NCBI RefSeq assembly: GCF_014841565.1
Contig: NZ_JACYUD010000003.1
Location: 186,001 to 250,000, forward strand
Direction of reading: 5' to 3'
Length of the DNA stretch: 64,000 bases
Source: Rhizobium sp. CFBP 8762
GTDB lineage: Bacteria; Pseudomonadota; Alphaproteobacteria; Rhizobiales; Rhizobiaceae
Shown here piece after piece: positions 37,508 to 46,051 of this stretch (positions are counted from its first letter, which is position 1; every line of letters starts with the position of its first letter). The notes below the pieces were generated by a model that ran no database searches, was not told the origin of the DNA, and saw only the letters and a list, made by a program, of their open reading frames with translations. The translations under genes and the position numbers were made by a program.

Positions 37508-38461
37508 TTAGTTTTGCACAGGCTGTGTTGCAACCGGTGCTGCGGGTGCGGGTGCCTGTGGTGTTGCCGCCGCCCCTGCCGCAGCTCCGGCCGGATCGGT
37601 AAAGAACCGGAAGAACTCTGACGTTGGAGACAGCACCAAAGTCGAATCCTGCGAGCCCAGCGACTTCTGGTAGGCAATCATCGACCGGTAGAAATCGAAG
37701 AACTCCGGGTCGCGCTGGTAGGCAGCGGCAAAAACCCGGTTGCGTTCCGCATCGCCCTCGCCTCGCAGCGTTTCCGAATCACGCTGCGCAGCAGCAATGG
37801 TTTCGACAACCTGACGATCGGCGATCGCACGGCGGCGCTGGCCTTCTTCGTTACCGCGCGCACGGATGAGTTCTGCCTCCGCCAGACGCTCGGCCTTCAT
37901 CCGGTCAAACGTCTGTTGTGACACTTCCTGCGTCAGATCTGTTCTGCGAATGCGAACGTCTTCAATGCGCAAGCCCAGTGATTCCGCATCCGCACGAAGA
38001 TCGTTGCTGACCTCGCGCATCATCGAGCCACGCTCTTCCGAAAGAGCCGATTCAAACCCACGCAGACCATAAACCCGGCGCAAGGACGCATCGAGACGGG
38101 TGCGAAGCCGTGATTCCGCATTATCGCGGTCCGCCGAAACCGTTTCACGGAAACGACGGGCGTCGGTAATCTTGTAGACGACGAACGCGTCCACTTCATA
38201 AAACTTACCGCCGGACACCTGAACACGGATATTGTCCAGATCAAACCGCAGGGCCTGATCCTGCACAAACTGCACACGATCGGCATCCATGAACGCGAAT
38301 GGAAGCTTGAAGTAGATACCCGGCTCCGTTTTCACGTCCTGGATCTGACCGAAGCGCACGACGATTGCCTGCTGGCGCTCGTTGACGACGTAGACCGAGG
38401 AATAGATACCAACGAGAACCACCGCCAGCGCGATGAGGAGTGCTGAAAGACGATTGCTCAT
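37508..38461 (-). CDS. hflC: HflC, FtsH-modulating SPFH/band 7 protein, 317 aa
   Basis: An N-terminal membrane anchor (LSALLIALAVVLVGIYSSVY) is followed by the SPFH domain (VNERQQAIVVRFGQIQDVKT; YEVDAFVVYKITDARRF) and a long coiled coil (about 195-265). The tail is Ala/Pro-rich. With HflK it builds a periplasm-facing cage around the FtsH protease. Its ATG overlaps the hflK stop by one base (TAATG). Confidence 0.97.
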   Translation of the reverse strand: MSNRLSALLIALAVVLVGIYSSVYVVNERQQAIVVRFGQIQDVKTEPGIYFKLPFAFMDADRVQFVQDQALRFDLDNIRVQVSGGKFYEVDAFVVYKITDARRFRETVSADRDNAESRLRTRLDASLRRVYGLRGFESALSEERGSMMREVSNDLRADAESLGLRIEDVRIRRTDLTQEVSQQTFDRMKAERLAEAELIRARGNEEGQRRRAIADRQVVETIAAAQRDSETLRGEGDAERNRVFAAAYQRDPEFFDFYRSMIAYQKSLGSQDSTLVLSPTSEFFRFFTDPAGAAAGAAATPQAPAPAAPVATQPVQN

Positions 38462-39573
38462 TAGTTGCTCCCCGCCTGTGGCGTTTGCGAAGCGCGGCCA
38501 AGTTCATTCAAAGGGAGGTAGGAAACGACGCCCTGCCCGCTTTTCTCATCCACGATGACCTTACGTGAGCTGCCAAGAACAGCTTCCATCGTTTCGAGGA
38601 ACATGCGCTTGCGCGTCACGTCCGGAGCCTGACGATACTGGTCGTAGATCGATACGAAGCGGTTGGCTTCACCTTCCGCCTCCTGAACGACACGATTCTT
38701 ATAGGCAGCTGCTTCTTCGCGAATCTGCGCTGCCTGACCACGCGCGCCACCCAGTTTCTGGTTGGAGTACTGGTTGGATTCTTCTACCAACTGGTCTTCA
38801 TTCTGCTCGGCACGCTGCACTTCGTCAAATGCGTCTGCCACTTCACGCGGCGGAGCCGCATCTTCGATCGCGACAGTGTTGACCGAGATACCGGCACCGT
38901 ATTTGTTCATTGTGTTCTGGATCGTGACCTTCACATCTTCAGCAATCGCCTGACGGTTATCACGGAAAATATCCTGTGCCGGACGACGACCGACAATCTC
39001 ACGCATGGCGCTCTCAGAAACCTGCTGCAGTGTATTGGCAGGGCTTTCCAGATTGAACAGATACGCCTTCGGATCCGTCACGGAAAACAGCACGGAGAAC
39101 TGTACGTTGACGATATTCTGGTCGCCCGTCAGCATCAAGCCAGCACTGTTGGGGTTGGAGACGGCCGACTTGCTGCCGATATTCTGCTGCTGCTCGGTAA
39201 TCTTCACGAATTCGACCGTTTCAAACGGCCAGAAATGGAAGTGCAGGCCCGGCATGGAAATTTCTTCCTTGGGCTTGCCAAAACGCATCTCAACGCCACG
39301 TTCGTCCGGCTGCACGGTGTAAATGCTGTTGATCAGCAGGAAGCCTAAAATCAAAAGCCCGGCAATGACCAGAATGCCACCGTTGAAGCCGCCGGGAACC
39401 ACGTTTTTCAACTGGTTCTGTCCGCGACGGAAAATCTCTTCGAGATCAGGTGGATTGCCACGACCGTTGCCGCCGCTGCCTTTTGGCCCCTGACCCCACG
39501 GCCCCTGATTATTGCCGCCGCCGCCGCCGCCCCATGGACCGCCGCCGCCGCCGTTTTGATTGCTCCAGGGCAT
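38461..39573 (-). CDS. hflK: HflK, FtsH-modulating SPFH/band 7 protein, 370 aa
   Basis: It opens with the Gly/Asn/Trp-rich segment MPWSNQNGGGGGPWGG typical of HflK, then a membrane helix (ILVIAGLLILGFLLINSIYT), SPFH domain (VQPDERGVEMRFGKPKEEIS) and coiled coil (about 255-320). ATG 39573 is chosen because the family's PWSNQ opening starts there. It is translationally coupled to hflC. Confidence 0.97.
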   Translation of the reverse strand: MPWSNQNGGGGGPWGGGGGGNNQGPWGQGPKGSGGNGRGNPPDLEEIFRRGQNQLKNVVPGGFNGGILVIAGLLILGFLLINSIYTVQPDERGVEMRFGKPKEEISMPGLHFHFWPFETVEFVKITEQQQNIGSKSAVSNPNSAGLMLTGDQNIVNVQFSVLFSVTDPKAYLFNLESPANTLQQVSESAMREIVGRRPAQDIFRDNRQAIAEDVKVTIQNTMNKYGAGISVNTVAIEDAAPPREVADAFDEVQRAEQNEDQLVEESNQYSNQKLGGARGQAAQIREEAAAYKNRVVQEAEGEANRFVSIYDQYRQAPDVTRKRMFLETMEAVLGSSRKVIVDEKSGQGVVSYLPLNELGRASQTPQAGSN

Positions 39574-39713
39574 CAATACCTCTTTCGTTAAACTCCCGGT
39601 GTCACATGCACACAACCGCTTGGGCTACGCTATGACCTGCACCCGTTATAGGTATATGACGAGGCGGTTTCAACGCGCAGACGGGAACTTCTGGGGAAAG
39701 CCTGCAAAATAGA

Positions 39714-40232
39714 TCAGCTTTCGTTAATTTGCCGTGCCGTTTTGCGTGTCCATGTCTCAAAGCGCATAGCGTGGCTGTCTTTTTCCCCCTGTTCAGGCCG
39801 CTCGTGATCGGTCAATACGAACATGTGCTGATCGATCTCGGGATAGCGCGTATCGCCCTCAATCACGCTTTCCACCCGGGTCAAGTGGATAACATCGGTG
39901 AAATCCATGGACTGGCGATAGATCTCACCCCCACCGATGATGCAGATGTCAGTGCCAAATGCGCGGGCGGTTTCCAAGGCGGCGTCAAGCGATGACACCA
40001 GCGTGGCACCGTCGGGCAGAAAATCGCTACGTCGAGAAATCACGATATTTGGCCTGCCGGGAAGCGGGCGACCAATCGAATCCCACGTCTTGCGCCCCAT
40101 CACGACCGGCTTGCCCATTGTCAGTGCCTTGAACCGCTTGAGGTCGGTGGAAAGCTTCCACGGCATGTCGCCATCCCGGCCAATGACGCCATTTTCCGAG
40201 ACAGCAACCACATGGGTAATACAATGCGACAT
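39714..40232 (-). CDS. folA: Dihydrofolate reductase, 172 aa
   Basis: Reduces dihydrofolate with NADPH to feed thymidylate synthase. Motifs: VVAVSENGVIGRDGDMPWKL, then STDLKRFKALTMGKPVVMGR with KTWDSIGRPLPGRPNIVISR, and IIGGGEIYRQSM. The start ATG 40232 fits the family. In related genomes thyA normally sits directly upstream; here a copper cassette reading the other way separates the two. Confidence 0.97.
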   Translation of the reverse strand: MSHCITHVVAVSENGVIGRDGDMPWKLSTDLKRFKALTMGKPVVMGRKTWDSIGRPLPGRPNIVISRRSDFLPDGATLVSSLDAALETARAFGTDICIIGGGEIYRQSMDFTDVIHLTRVESVIEGDTRYPEIDQHMFVLTDHERPEQGEKDSHAMRFETWTRKTARQINES

Positions 40233-40306
40233 CAGCAATCCCTTCTTTTGACGTTTCTTTATAGAAGCAGCCACACGGAAGGCCAGACGAAATTTGTTAC
40301 GCGCGC

Positions 40307-40338
40307 TTGACCTTACCATGATGGGAAGCCCCATATAG
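40307..40338 (+). promoter_or_regulatory. CueR-type copper promoter of copZ-copA-cueR
   Basis: TTGACC (40307-40312) and CATATA (40332-40337) are separated by 19 bp, the overlong spacer that MerR-family activators require. The spacer carries the dyad CCTTACC-N5-GGGAAG, matching the E. coli copA CueR box in layout. It lies 26 bases before the copZ start. Confidence 0.82.
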
Positions 40339-40363
40339 GGAACAACAAACAAAGGAGACTGCC

Positions 40364-40555
40364 ATGTTCACTCTCACTCTGCCCGATATGAGCTGTGGCC
40401 ACTGTGTCAAAACCGTTGAAAAAACGGTGAAGGAAGCCGATGCACAGGCCTCCGTTTCCATCGACCTGCCCAGCAAAACAGCCCGGATACAAACGTCACT
40501 GGATGAGCAAACGCTGCGCAACGCTTTGACCGATGCCGGATACGCACCCGCCTGA
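40364..40555 (+). CDS. copZ: Copper chaperone, HMA domain, 63 aa
   Basis: A single heavy-metal-associated domain with the Cu(I)-binding motif MSCGHC (residues 9-14) and the closing [16 protein letters not shown] precedes the ATG. It binds cytosolic Cu(I) and passes it to the ATPase encoded 14 bases downstream. First gene behind the CueR-type promoter. Confidence 0.93.
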   Translation: MFTLTLPDMSCGHCVKTVEKTVKEADAQASVSIDLPSKTARIQTSLDEQTLRNALTDAGYAPA

Positions 40556-40569
40556 CAGGATTTGAGACA

Positions 40570-43038
40570 ATGACGCAGGATATCGCCCAGGACCAACTGT
40601 CCACGACCGATCTGCAGATCGGCGGTATGAGTTGTGCTTCGTGCGTCTCGCGGGTGGAAAAGGCGCTAAAGGCGGTGCCTGGCGTTCAGTCCGCATCGGT
40701 CAATCTGGCAACGGAACGGGCGACGCTTCTTCATGAGGCGGGCCTGAGCCCCGCTGCGGTTGAGGCGGCGATTACCAAAGCGGGATATGAAATGGCGATT
40801 GATACGCTCAATCTGTCCATCGAGGGCATGACCTGCGCCTCCTGTGTCTCCCGTATCGAGAAAGCTTTGCTGGCGGTTCCGGGCGTGCTGTCGGCCAATG
40901 CCAACCTTGCAACCGAAACTGCAACAGTGACCATGCTCGCCGCTTTTGCCGACAGGCGAACGCTGGAAGCTGCGGTCATCAAGGCTGGCTACGGCGTTCG
41001 CACGTCCAAGCCTGACAGCAATGAATCTCATGAGGATAGCAAGGAACGCGAACGGGCTGCGTTGCGCAATGCTTTGATTTTTGCTGCGCTCCTCACAGTG
41101 CCATTGTTTGTCATTGAAATGGGCTCTCATATCATCCCCGGTGTCCACGACTGGGTCATGAACACCATGGGCATGCAAACCAGCCGGCTGATGCAATTTG
41201 GGTTGGCAACGCTGGTTCTGTTCGGGCCGGGATTGCGGTTCTTCCGCAAAGGCATCCCGAACCTTTGGCGGCTGGCGCCTGATATGAATTCCCTGGTCGT
41301 GCTCGGCACCTCCGCAGCCTGGGGCTATTCGGTTGTGGCGACCTTCCTTCCCGACGCATTACCGGCAGGCACGCAAAATGTGTATTTCGAAGCGGCTGCG
41401 GTTATCGTCACGCTGATTCTGCTTGGGCGCTATCTCGAAGCACGTGCGAAGGGAAAAACCGGTCAGGCCATTCAGCGGCTTGTCGGTTTGCAGGCGAAGA
41501 CAGCGCGTGTGGAGCGCAACGGTACGACACTGGACGTGGACCTTTCGGACGTGATCGTCGGGGATACGGTGATCTTGCGTCCCGGTGAGCGCGTCCCCGT
41601 TGATGGCACCGTGACAAGCGGCCAGTCATTTGTTGATGAGTCCATGATAACAGGCGAGCCCATCCCGGTGGAAAAGGCAACCGGTGCCCATGTTGTGGGC
41701 GGCACCATCAACGGAACCGGCTCGTTGACGTTCACCGCGACCAAGATCGGCGCCGATACGGTTCTTTCACAGATCATCCGTATGGTGGAAACAGCGCAAG
41801 GTGCGAAGCTGCCCATTCAGGCGCTGGTGGATCGGGTCACAGGCTGGTTCGTACCGGTGGTCATGGGCATCGCGTTGGTGACCTTTGCCGTCTGGCTCGT
41901 TGTCGGCCCCTCGCCTTCCCTGACCTTTGCACTGGTCAACGCAGTTGCAGTGCTGATTATAGCCTGCCCCTGTGCCATGGGGCTGGCAACGCCAACGTCC
42001 ATTATGGTCGGCACCGGGCGTGCGGCGGAACTGGGCATTCTGTTTCGCAAGGGTGAAGCCCTGCAAAGCCTGCGTGATGTCAGTATAATAGCACTCGACA
42101 AGACCGGAACCCTGACGAAGGGAAAGCCGGAACTGACCGACTTCGTTTTGACCGAAGGATTTAACCGAAACGAGGTTCTGGCGCTGGTCGCAGCTGTCGA
42201 GGCCAAGTCCGAGCACCCGATTGCGCAAGCCATCGTCTCTGCGGCACGATCAGAAGATATTCCTGTGAGCGAACCGGAGGAATTTCAGTCCGTCACCGGT
42301 TTCGGTGTCCGCGGTCGGGTAGCCGGACGGGACGTCGCCGTTGGCGCGGACCGCATGATGCGGGACATGGGTATCGATCCGCTTCCGTTTGATGTGCAGG
42401 CACAAAAGCTGGGTCAGGACGGGAAATCCCCGCTCTACGCTGCCGTGGATGGACGCCTCGCGGCCATCCTCGCCGTATCTGACCCGATAAAGGACACAAC
42501 CCCGGCTGCCATCCGCGCGTTGCACGATCTCGGTTTAAAAGTCGCCATGCTGACAGGAGACAACGCACGCACCGCTCAGGCCATTGCGGACAGGCTGGAG
42601 ATTGATGTGGTGGTTGCGGAAGTCCTGCCGGACGGTAAAGTGACAGCGCTTGAGACGCTGCGTGAAGGCGAAAAGTCCGTCGCTTTTGTTGGAGACGGTA
42701 TCAATGATGCGCCTGCTTTGGCGAGCGCTGACGTGGGGCTGGCCGTTGGCACCGGCACGGATATTGCCATCGAGAGCGCTGACGTGGTGCTGATGTCAGG
42801 AGACCTCAACGGCGTAGTGAATGCCATCGCTCTATCCAAAGCCACCATGGCCAATATTCGGCAAAACCTGTTCTGGGCGTTTGCTTACAATGCCAGCCTG
42901 ATTCCTGTTGCAGCGGGCATACTGTACCCGTTAAACGGAACGTTGCTGTCCCCGGTGTTTGCGGCAGGGGCCATGGCGTTGTCCAGCGTCTTCGTGCTGG
43001 GAAATGCCATGCGGCTGCGCCGCTTCAAACTTGCATGA
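40570..43038 (+). CDS. copA: Cu(I)-exporting P1B-type ATPase, 822 aa
   Basis: Two N-terminal HMA domains (GGMSCASC near residue 17, GMTCASC near 86), eight membrane helices, the ion-path motif C466-P-C468 (IIACPCAMG), the phosphorylated Asp510 in DKTGT, SEHPIA in the nucleotide domain, and the hinge [10 protein letters not shown]. It pumps Cu(I) from cytosol to periplasm. It is the centre of the copZ-copA-cueR unit; in rhizobia this gene is often called actP. Confidence 0.97.
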   Translation: MTQDIAQDQLSTTDLQIGGMSCASCVSRVEKALKAVPGVQSASVNLATERATLLHEAGLSPAAVEAAITKAGYEMAIDTLNLSIEGMTCASCVSRIEKALLAVPGVLSANANLATETATVTMLAAFADRRTLEAAVIKAGYGVRTSKPDSNESHEDSKERERAALRNALIFAALLTVPLFVIEMGSHIIPGVHDWVMNTMGMQTSRLMQFGLATLVLFGPGLRFFRKGIPNLWRLAPDMNSLVVLGTSAAWGYSVVATFLPDALPAGTQNVYFEAAAVIVTLILLGRYLEARAKGKTGQAIQRLVGLQAKTARVERNGTTLDVDLSDVIVGDTVILRPGERVPVDGTVTSGQSFVDESMITGEPIPVEKATGAHVVGGTINGTGSLTFTATKIGADTVLSQIIRMVETAQGAKLPIQALVDRVTGWFVPVVMGIALVTFAVWLVVGPSPSLTFALVNAVAVLIIACPCAMGLATPTSIMVGTGRAAELGILFRKGEALQSLRDVSIIALDKTGTLTKGKPELTDFVLTEGFNRNEVLALVAAVEAKSEHPIAQAIVSAARSEDIPVSEPEEFQSVTGFGVRGRVAGRDVAVGADRMMRDMGIDPLPFDVQAQKLGQDGKSPLYAAVDGRLAAILAVSDPIKDTTPAAIRALHDLGLKVAMLTGDNARTAQAIADRLEIDVVVAEVLPDGKVTALETLREGEKSVAFVGDGINDAPALASADVGLAVGTGTDIAIESADVVLMSGDLNGVVNAIALSKATMANIRQNLFWAFAYNASLIPVAAGILYPLNGTLLSPVFAAGAMALSSVFVLGNAMRLRRFKLA

Positions 43039-43045
43039 GGCACGA

Positions 43046-43435
43046 ATGAATATCGGAGAAGCGTCCAAAGCCAGCGGTGTTTCAGCGAAGATGATTCGCT
43101 ATTACGAGTCCATCGGCCTGATCCGTCCGCCAGAGCGCTCCGCAGCCAGCTACAGGATTTACTGCGACAATGAGGTTCATACTCTGCGGTTCATCCGCCG
43201 CGCGCGTGATCTTGGCTTTTCTGTTGCGCAGATGAGTGCCTTGCTGGCGCTCTGGCAGGACCGCTCCCGCGCCAGTGCAGACGTCAAGTCGATTGCTGTG
43301 CAACATATCGAGGATCTCGAGCGAAAGGCTGAGGCATTGCGGGCCATGAGCGATACGTTGAAACATCTGGTTCAGCACTGCCATGGGGATGACAGGCCGG
43401 ATTGTCCAATCATTGCGGAATTCGAGAAAGGCTAG
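43046..43435 (+). CDS. cueR: CueR/HmrR copper-responsive MerR regulator, 129 aa
   Basis: A MerR helix-turn-helix opens the protein (MNIGEASKASGVSAKMIRYY). Cys112 and Cys120 (HCHGDDRPDC) and Ser77 (RASADVK) occupy the same numbers as in E. coli CueR, where they define Cu(I)/Ag(I)/Au(I) selectivity. The start ATG 43046 is seven bases past copA with GAGG before it. The TAG stop is the first three bases of a RIME-like element. The rhizobial name is hmrR. Confidence 0.95.
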   Translation: MNIGEASKASGVSAKMIRYYESIGLIRPPERSAASYRIYCDNEVHTLRFIRRARDLGFSVAQMSALLALWQDRSRASADVKSIAVQHIEDLERKAEALRAMSDTLKHLVQHCHGDDRPDCPIIAEFEKG

Positions 43436-43536
43436 AGCATAATGCGACCGGAGCGAAGCGAGGATCGACAAGATATGCTTTCAGTCAAAGGAATGAGAGC
43501 GCTGATCTGATTCAATCAGATCGGAAAACGCTCTAA
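43433..43536 (+). repeat. RIME-like intergenic mosaic element, copy 2
   Basis: Same two modules as copy 1: GACCGGAGCGAAGCGAGGATCG between AGCATAA/ATATGCT arms, then GAGCGC...GATCTGATTC...GCTCTAA. It fills the whole space between convergent cueR and thyA and contributes bases to both stop codons (TAG 43433-43435; thyA stop 43533-43535). Confidence 0.85.
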
Positions 43537-44426
43537 ACGGCGACGTCCGCATGAATTGGCGGATGGGGATCGTACCCGTCCAGTTCGAAATCATCGATCG
43601 TATAGCTATCGATGCTGTCGGCCTTTCGAATGAGTTTGAGCGTCGGCAGAGGGCGTGGTGTGCGGCTGAGTTGCTCGCGCGCCTGCTCCAGATGGTTGAG
43701 GTAAAGATGAACATCGCCGCCAAACCAGACGAATTCGCCCAGTTCCAGTCCCGCCTGTTGCGCAATCATCATCTGCAACGCCACGGTTTCCGCCCAGTTG
43801 AACGGACAACCCAGCAAAAGATCGACACTGCGCTGATACAACATGCACGACAAGCGCCCATCAGTAACATGGAACTGATAGACCATGTGACACGGCGGTA
43901 GCGCCATGTCGGCAATATCGGCCACGTTCCAGGCATGAAACAGCATCCGCCGGCTCGTCGGGTTTGTCTTGAGCGTCTCGATCAAGCCGGCGATCTGGTC
44001 ATATTCCCGGCCATCCGGGCCTGCCCAGCGCCGCCACTGCTTGCCGTAAACCGGGCCCAGATCCCCCCATTCGGCAGCAAACGCGTCATCCTCGACAATG
44101 CGCTTTTCGAACTCGACCTGAGACATGTTCGCATCAACCGCTTTGCGGTATTTGTCCAGCGGCCAATCTGACCAAATGCGCACGTTCTCTTTCAACAGCG
44201 GCTGGAGATTGGTGTTGCCTGTCAGAAACCACAGCATTTCTTTGACTGCCAGTTTCCAGTAGACGCGTTTCGTCGTCAGAACCGGGAACTCGCCTTTGCC
44301 GAGATTGAAGCGCGCCATGGCACCAAAAACGGAAAGCGTACCGACGCCTGTGCGGTCGATCCGCCGATCCCCGTTTTCGAGGATATGGGCCATCAGATCG
44401 AGATATTGCTGTTCGGGATGTCGCAT
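43533..44426 (-). CDS. thyA: Thymidylate synthase, 297 aa
   Basis: Methylates dUMP with methylene-tetrahydrofolate. Signatures: DRTGVGTLSVFGAMARFNLG, VYGKQWRRW, nucleophile Cys179 in ADMALPPCHMVYQF, LYQRSVDLLLGCPFNWAETV and the C-terminal PPIHADVAV. It is somewhat longer than the E. coli enzyme. It lies on the same strand as folA but is separated from it by the copper cassette; its stop codon lies in a repeat element. Confidence 0.97.
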   Translation of the reverse strand: MRHPEQQYLDLMAHILENGDRRIDRTGVGTLSVFGAMARFNLGKGEFPVLTTKRVYWKLAVKEMLWFLTGNTNLQPLLKENVRIWSDWPLDKYRKAVDANMSQVEFEKRIVEDDAFAAEWGDLGPVYGKQWRRWAGPDGREYDQIAGLIETLKTNPTSRRMLFHAWNVADIADMALPPCHMVYQFHVTDGRLSCMLYQRSVDLLLGCPFNWAETVALQMMIAQQAGLELGEFVWFGGDVHLYLNHLEQAREQLSRTPRPLPTLKLIRKADSIDSYTIDDFELDGYDPHPPIHADVAV

Positions 44427-44524
44427 CGTCAGTCCATTTGAATTACCAACCCTCTATAAATACCAGCGCGTCCAATGTCACATTGCATTTTGTAAAAAAG
44501 CCCTCTTTCCCTTTTCAGCATTAC

Positions 44525-44860
44525 CACCTATATCAGCCTTGCCGTCTTCGGGCGGCTATGGCGATAAACGGGCGATGAAATAAGCCTATTGGACCCGGGG
44601 GCGGTACCCGGCGCCTCCACCAAAAACCGGTGTTCACACCGGCTTTTGATGGGGGCGAAATAGGATCGACAAGGGTGTAAAGATCGACTTTTTGCTCGGC
44701 ATTGTACCACCGTTATCGGGCTAAACTTGTAGTTGCAAACGACAACTATGCGGAAGCTCGTCTCGCTGCTTAATCGCAGTGTGACACTTCAAATCAAGCC
44801 CTTCCGGTTCGCACCGTAAGGCGGGGTTCGGAGGTACCTGGCAACAGAAACCTCCACTTT
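44525..44860 (+). ncRNA. ssrA: Circularly permuted (two-piece) tmRNA
   Basis: The gene order is acceptor piece first, coding piece second, as in alphaproteobacteria. The acceptor piece ends CGCCTCC-A-CCA at 44622. The coding piece opens GGGGGCG at 44651, which pairs with that acceptor strand (one G-U). Between them, 44623-44650 is a CCGGTG/CACCGG hairpin expected to be removed. The tag frame 44735-44773 encodes ANDNYAEARLAA plus stop, and a hairpin GGAGGT/ACCTCC closes the coding piece near 44855. The T-loop reads GGCGGTA rather than TTCRANY. The outer ends are approximate. It rescues stalled ribosomes. Confidence 0.93.
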
Positions 44861-45067
44861 TCCCAATATGCTACGCCTTTCCGTATCCGTTGCGTTTGTG
44901 CAGGTGCGCACTTTCAGCTTTTGTCCGAATTGTGCTAATTTTTGTGACGGACCTTCAAGCACTTTTCCTTGCGCTGTGAGCATGGCATAAAAGCGCCTGA
45001 TAGATTTGATTTGGTGAACCCCGAGGCAAGACTTAAGGGAACGCTGAGAAGGAAAGACAGGAAAAGA

Positions 45068-45586
45068 ATGGCGCAAGACCATATCCGCTACGATATACTG
45101 GCTCAGGATGCGCTTCGCGGCGTGATCCGCAAGGTTTTGACGGAAGTTGCGGCCACAGGCAGCTTGCCGGGCGACCACCATTTCTTCATCACCTTCCTGA
45201 CCGGCGCACCGGGCGTGCGGATTTCGCAGCATCTGAAGTCCAAATATGCCGAGCAGATGACCATTGTCGTCCAGCATCAGTTTTGGGATTTAAAAATCAC
45301 CGAATCGCAGTTCGAGATTGGCCTGTCCTTCTCTGATACGCCGGAAAAGCTGGTCATCCCGTTCAACGCCATACGCGGCTTCTACGATCCATCCGTCAAC
45401 TTCGAGCTGGAGTTTGACGTTCCGATCGTGGAGGTGGAAGACGAAACCGAGACCGATACGTCGGTGTTGCCGCTGACCGACCGTCAACCATCCGATACGG
45501 CTGGCAATGACAGCGATGGCGATGGCGACGGCACAAAGCCCGGCGGCTCGGTGGTGTCGCTCGATGCGTTCCGCAAGAAAAACTGA
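45068..45586 (+). CDS. sspB: SspB-like ClpXP adaptor, 172 aa
   Basis: Residues 5-115 form the alphaproteobacterial SspB fold (IRYDILAQDALRGVIRKVLT, HHFFITFLTGAPGVRISQHL, MTIVVQHQFWDL, KLVIPFNAIRGFYDPSVNF). An acidic, flexible linker follows, and the protein ends in GGSVVSLDAFRKKN, the ClpX-binding (XB) type tail. SspB captures ssrA-tagged proteins and hands them to ClpXP. The gene directly follows ssrA. The ribosome site AGGAAAAG fixes ATG 45068. Confidence 0.92.
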   Translation: MAQDHIRYDILAQDALRGVIRKVLTEVAATGSLPGDHHFFITFLTGAPGVRISQHLKSKYAEQMTIVVQHQFWDLKITESQFEIGLSFSDTPEKLVIPFNAIRGFYDPSVNFELEFDVPIVEVEDETETDTSVLPLTDRQPSDTAGNDSDGDGDGTKPGGSVVSLDAFRKKN

Positions 45587-45592
45587 CCGGCC

Positions 45593-45787
45593 ATGGCGGG
45601 TGATGTTGTCAATCTGCGCCAATTTCGAAAGAAACAGGCGCGGAGCGAAAAGGAAAAGACAGCCGACCAAAACCGTTTGACTTTCGGCCGTACCAAGGCT
45701 GAGAAGTCGCTGACAAAAGCGCTGAACGAGAAGGCGAAATCTTTCCTGGATCAGGGCAAATTGTCTCCCACCGACAAAGCCGACTGA
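45593..45787 (+). CDS. DUF4169 protein, 64 aa
   Basis: A small, very basic, helical protein (MAGDVVNLRQFRKKQARSEK, then EKTADQNRLTFGRTKAEKSL) matching DUF4169, a family of unknown role restricted mostly to Alphaproteobacteria. It starts six bases after sspB, so the two are co-transcribed. Its N-terminal VVNLRQFRKK closely mirrors the SspB tail VVSLDAFRKK, which hints at a shared ClpX-binding peptide. Confidence 0.88.
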   Translation: MAGDVVNLRQFRKKQARSEKEKTADQNRLTFGRTKAEKSLTKALNEKAKSFLDQGKLSPTDKAD

Positions 45788-45798
45788 AGCGGGCTCGT

Positions 45799-46029
45799 AT
45801 GAACCGCAAACATTCGGCGACACTACACGGGCACCGAACCAGCTTCACGCTGGAAGACGCGTTCTGGAGTGAGTTGAAGGCCATTGCGATGACGCGCAGC
45901 ATTCCACTCGCGCAACTCATATGCGAAATCGATGATGACCGCGCCGAGAACAGCAACCTGTCCTCCGCTTTGCGTGTCTATGTGCTGCAATGGATCAAGG
46001 GCCAAGTCAGTGGGACGAGCAGCGGATAA
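45799..46029 (+). CDS. Ribbon-helix-helix domain protein, 76 aa
   Basis: HRTSFTLEDAFWSELKAIAM, RSIPLAQLICEID and LSSALRVYVLQWIKG fit an RHH_4-type fold seen in rhizobial proteins that follow DUF4169 genes. The family is presumed DNA-binding but has no defined targets. It starts 11 bases after the DUF4169 stop and ends the sspB unit, convergent with the AsmA gene 22 bases away. Confidence 0.85.
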   Translation: MNRKHSATLHGHRTSFTLEDAFWSELKAIAMTRSIPLAQLICEIDDDRAENSNLSSALRVYVLQWIKGQVSGTSSG

Positions 46030-46051
46030 TTTCAAGATCCGATGACTGCGC

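Noticed and set aside
44528-44710. 60-codon minus-strand ORF near thyA
   Set aside because: It is antisense to the acceptor piece and spacer of the tmRNA gene, whose structure explains the sequence fully.
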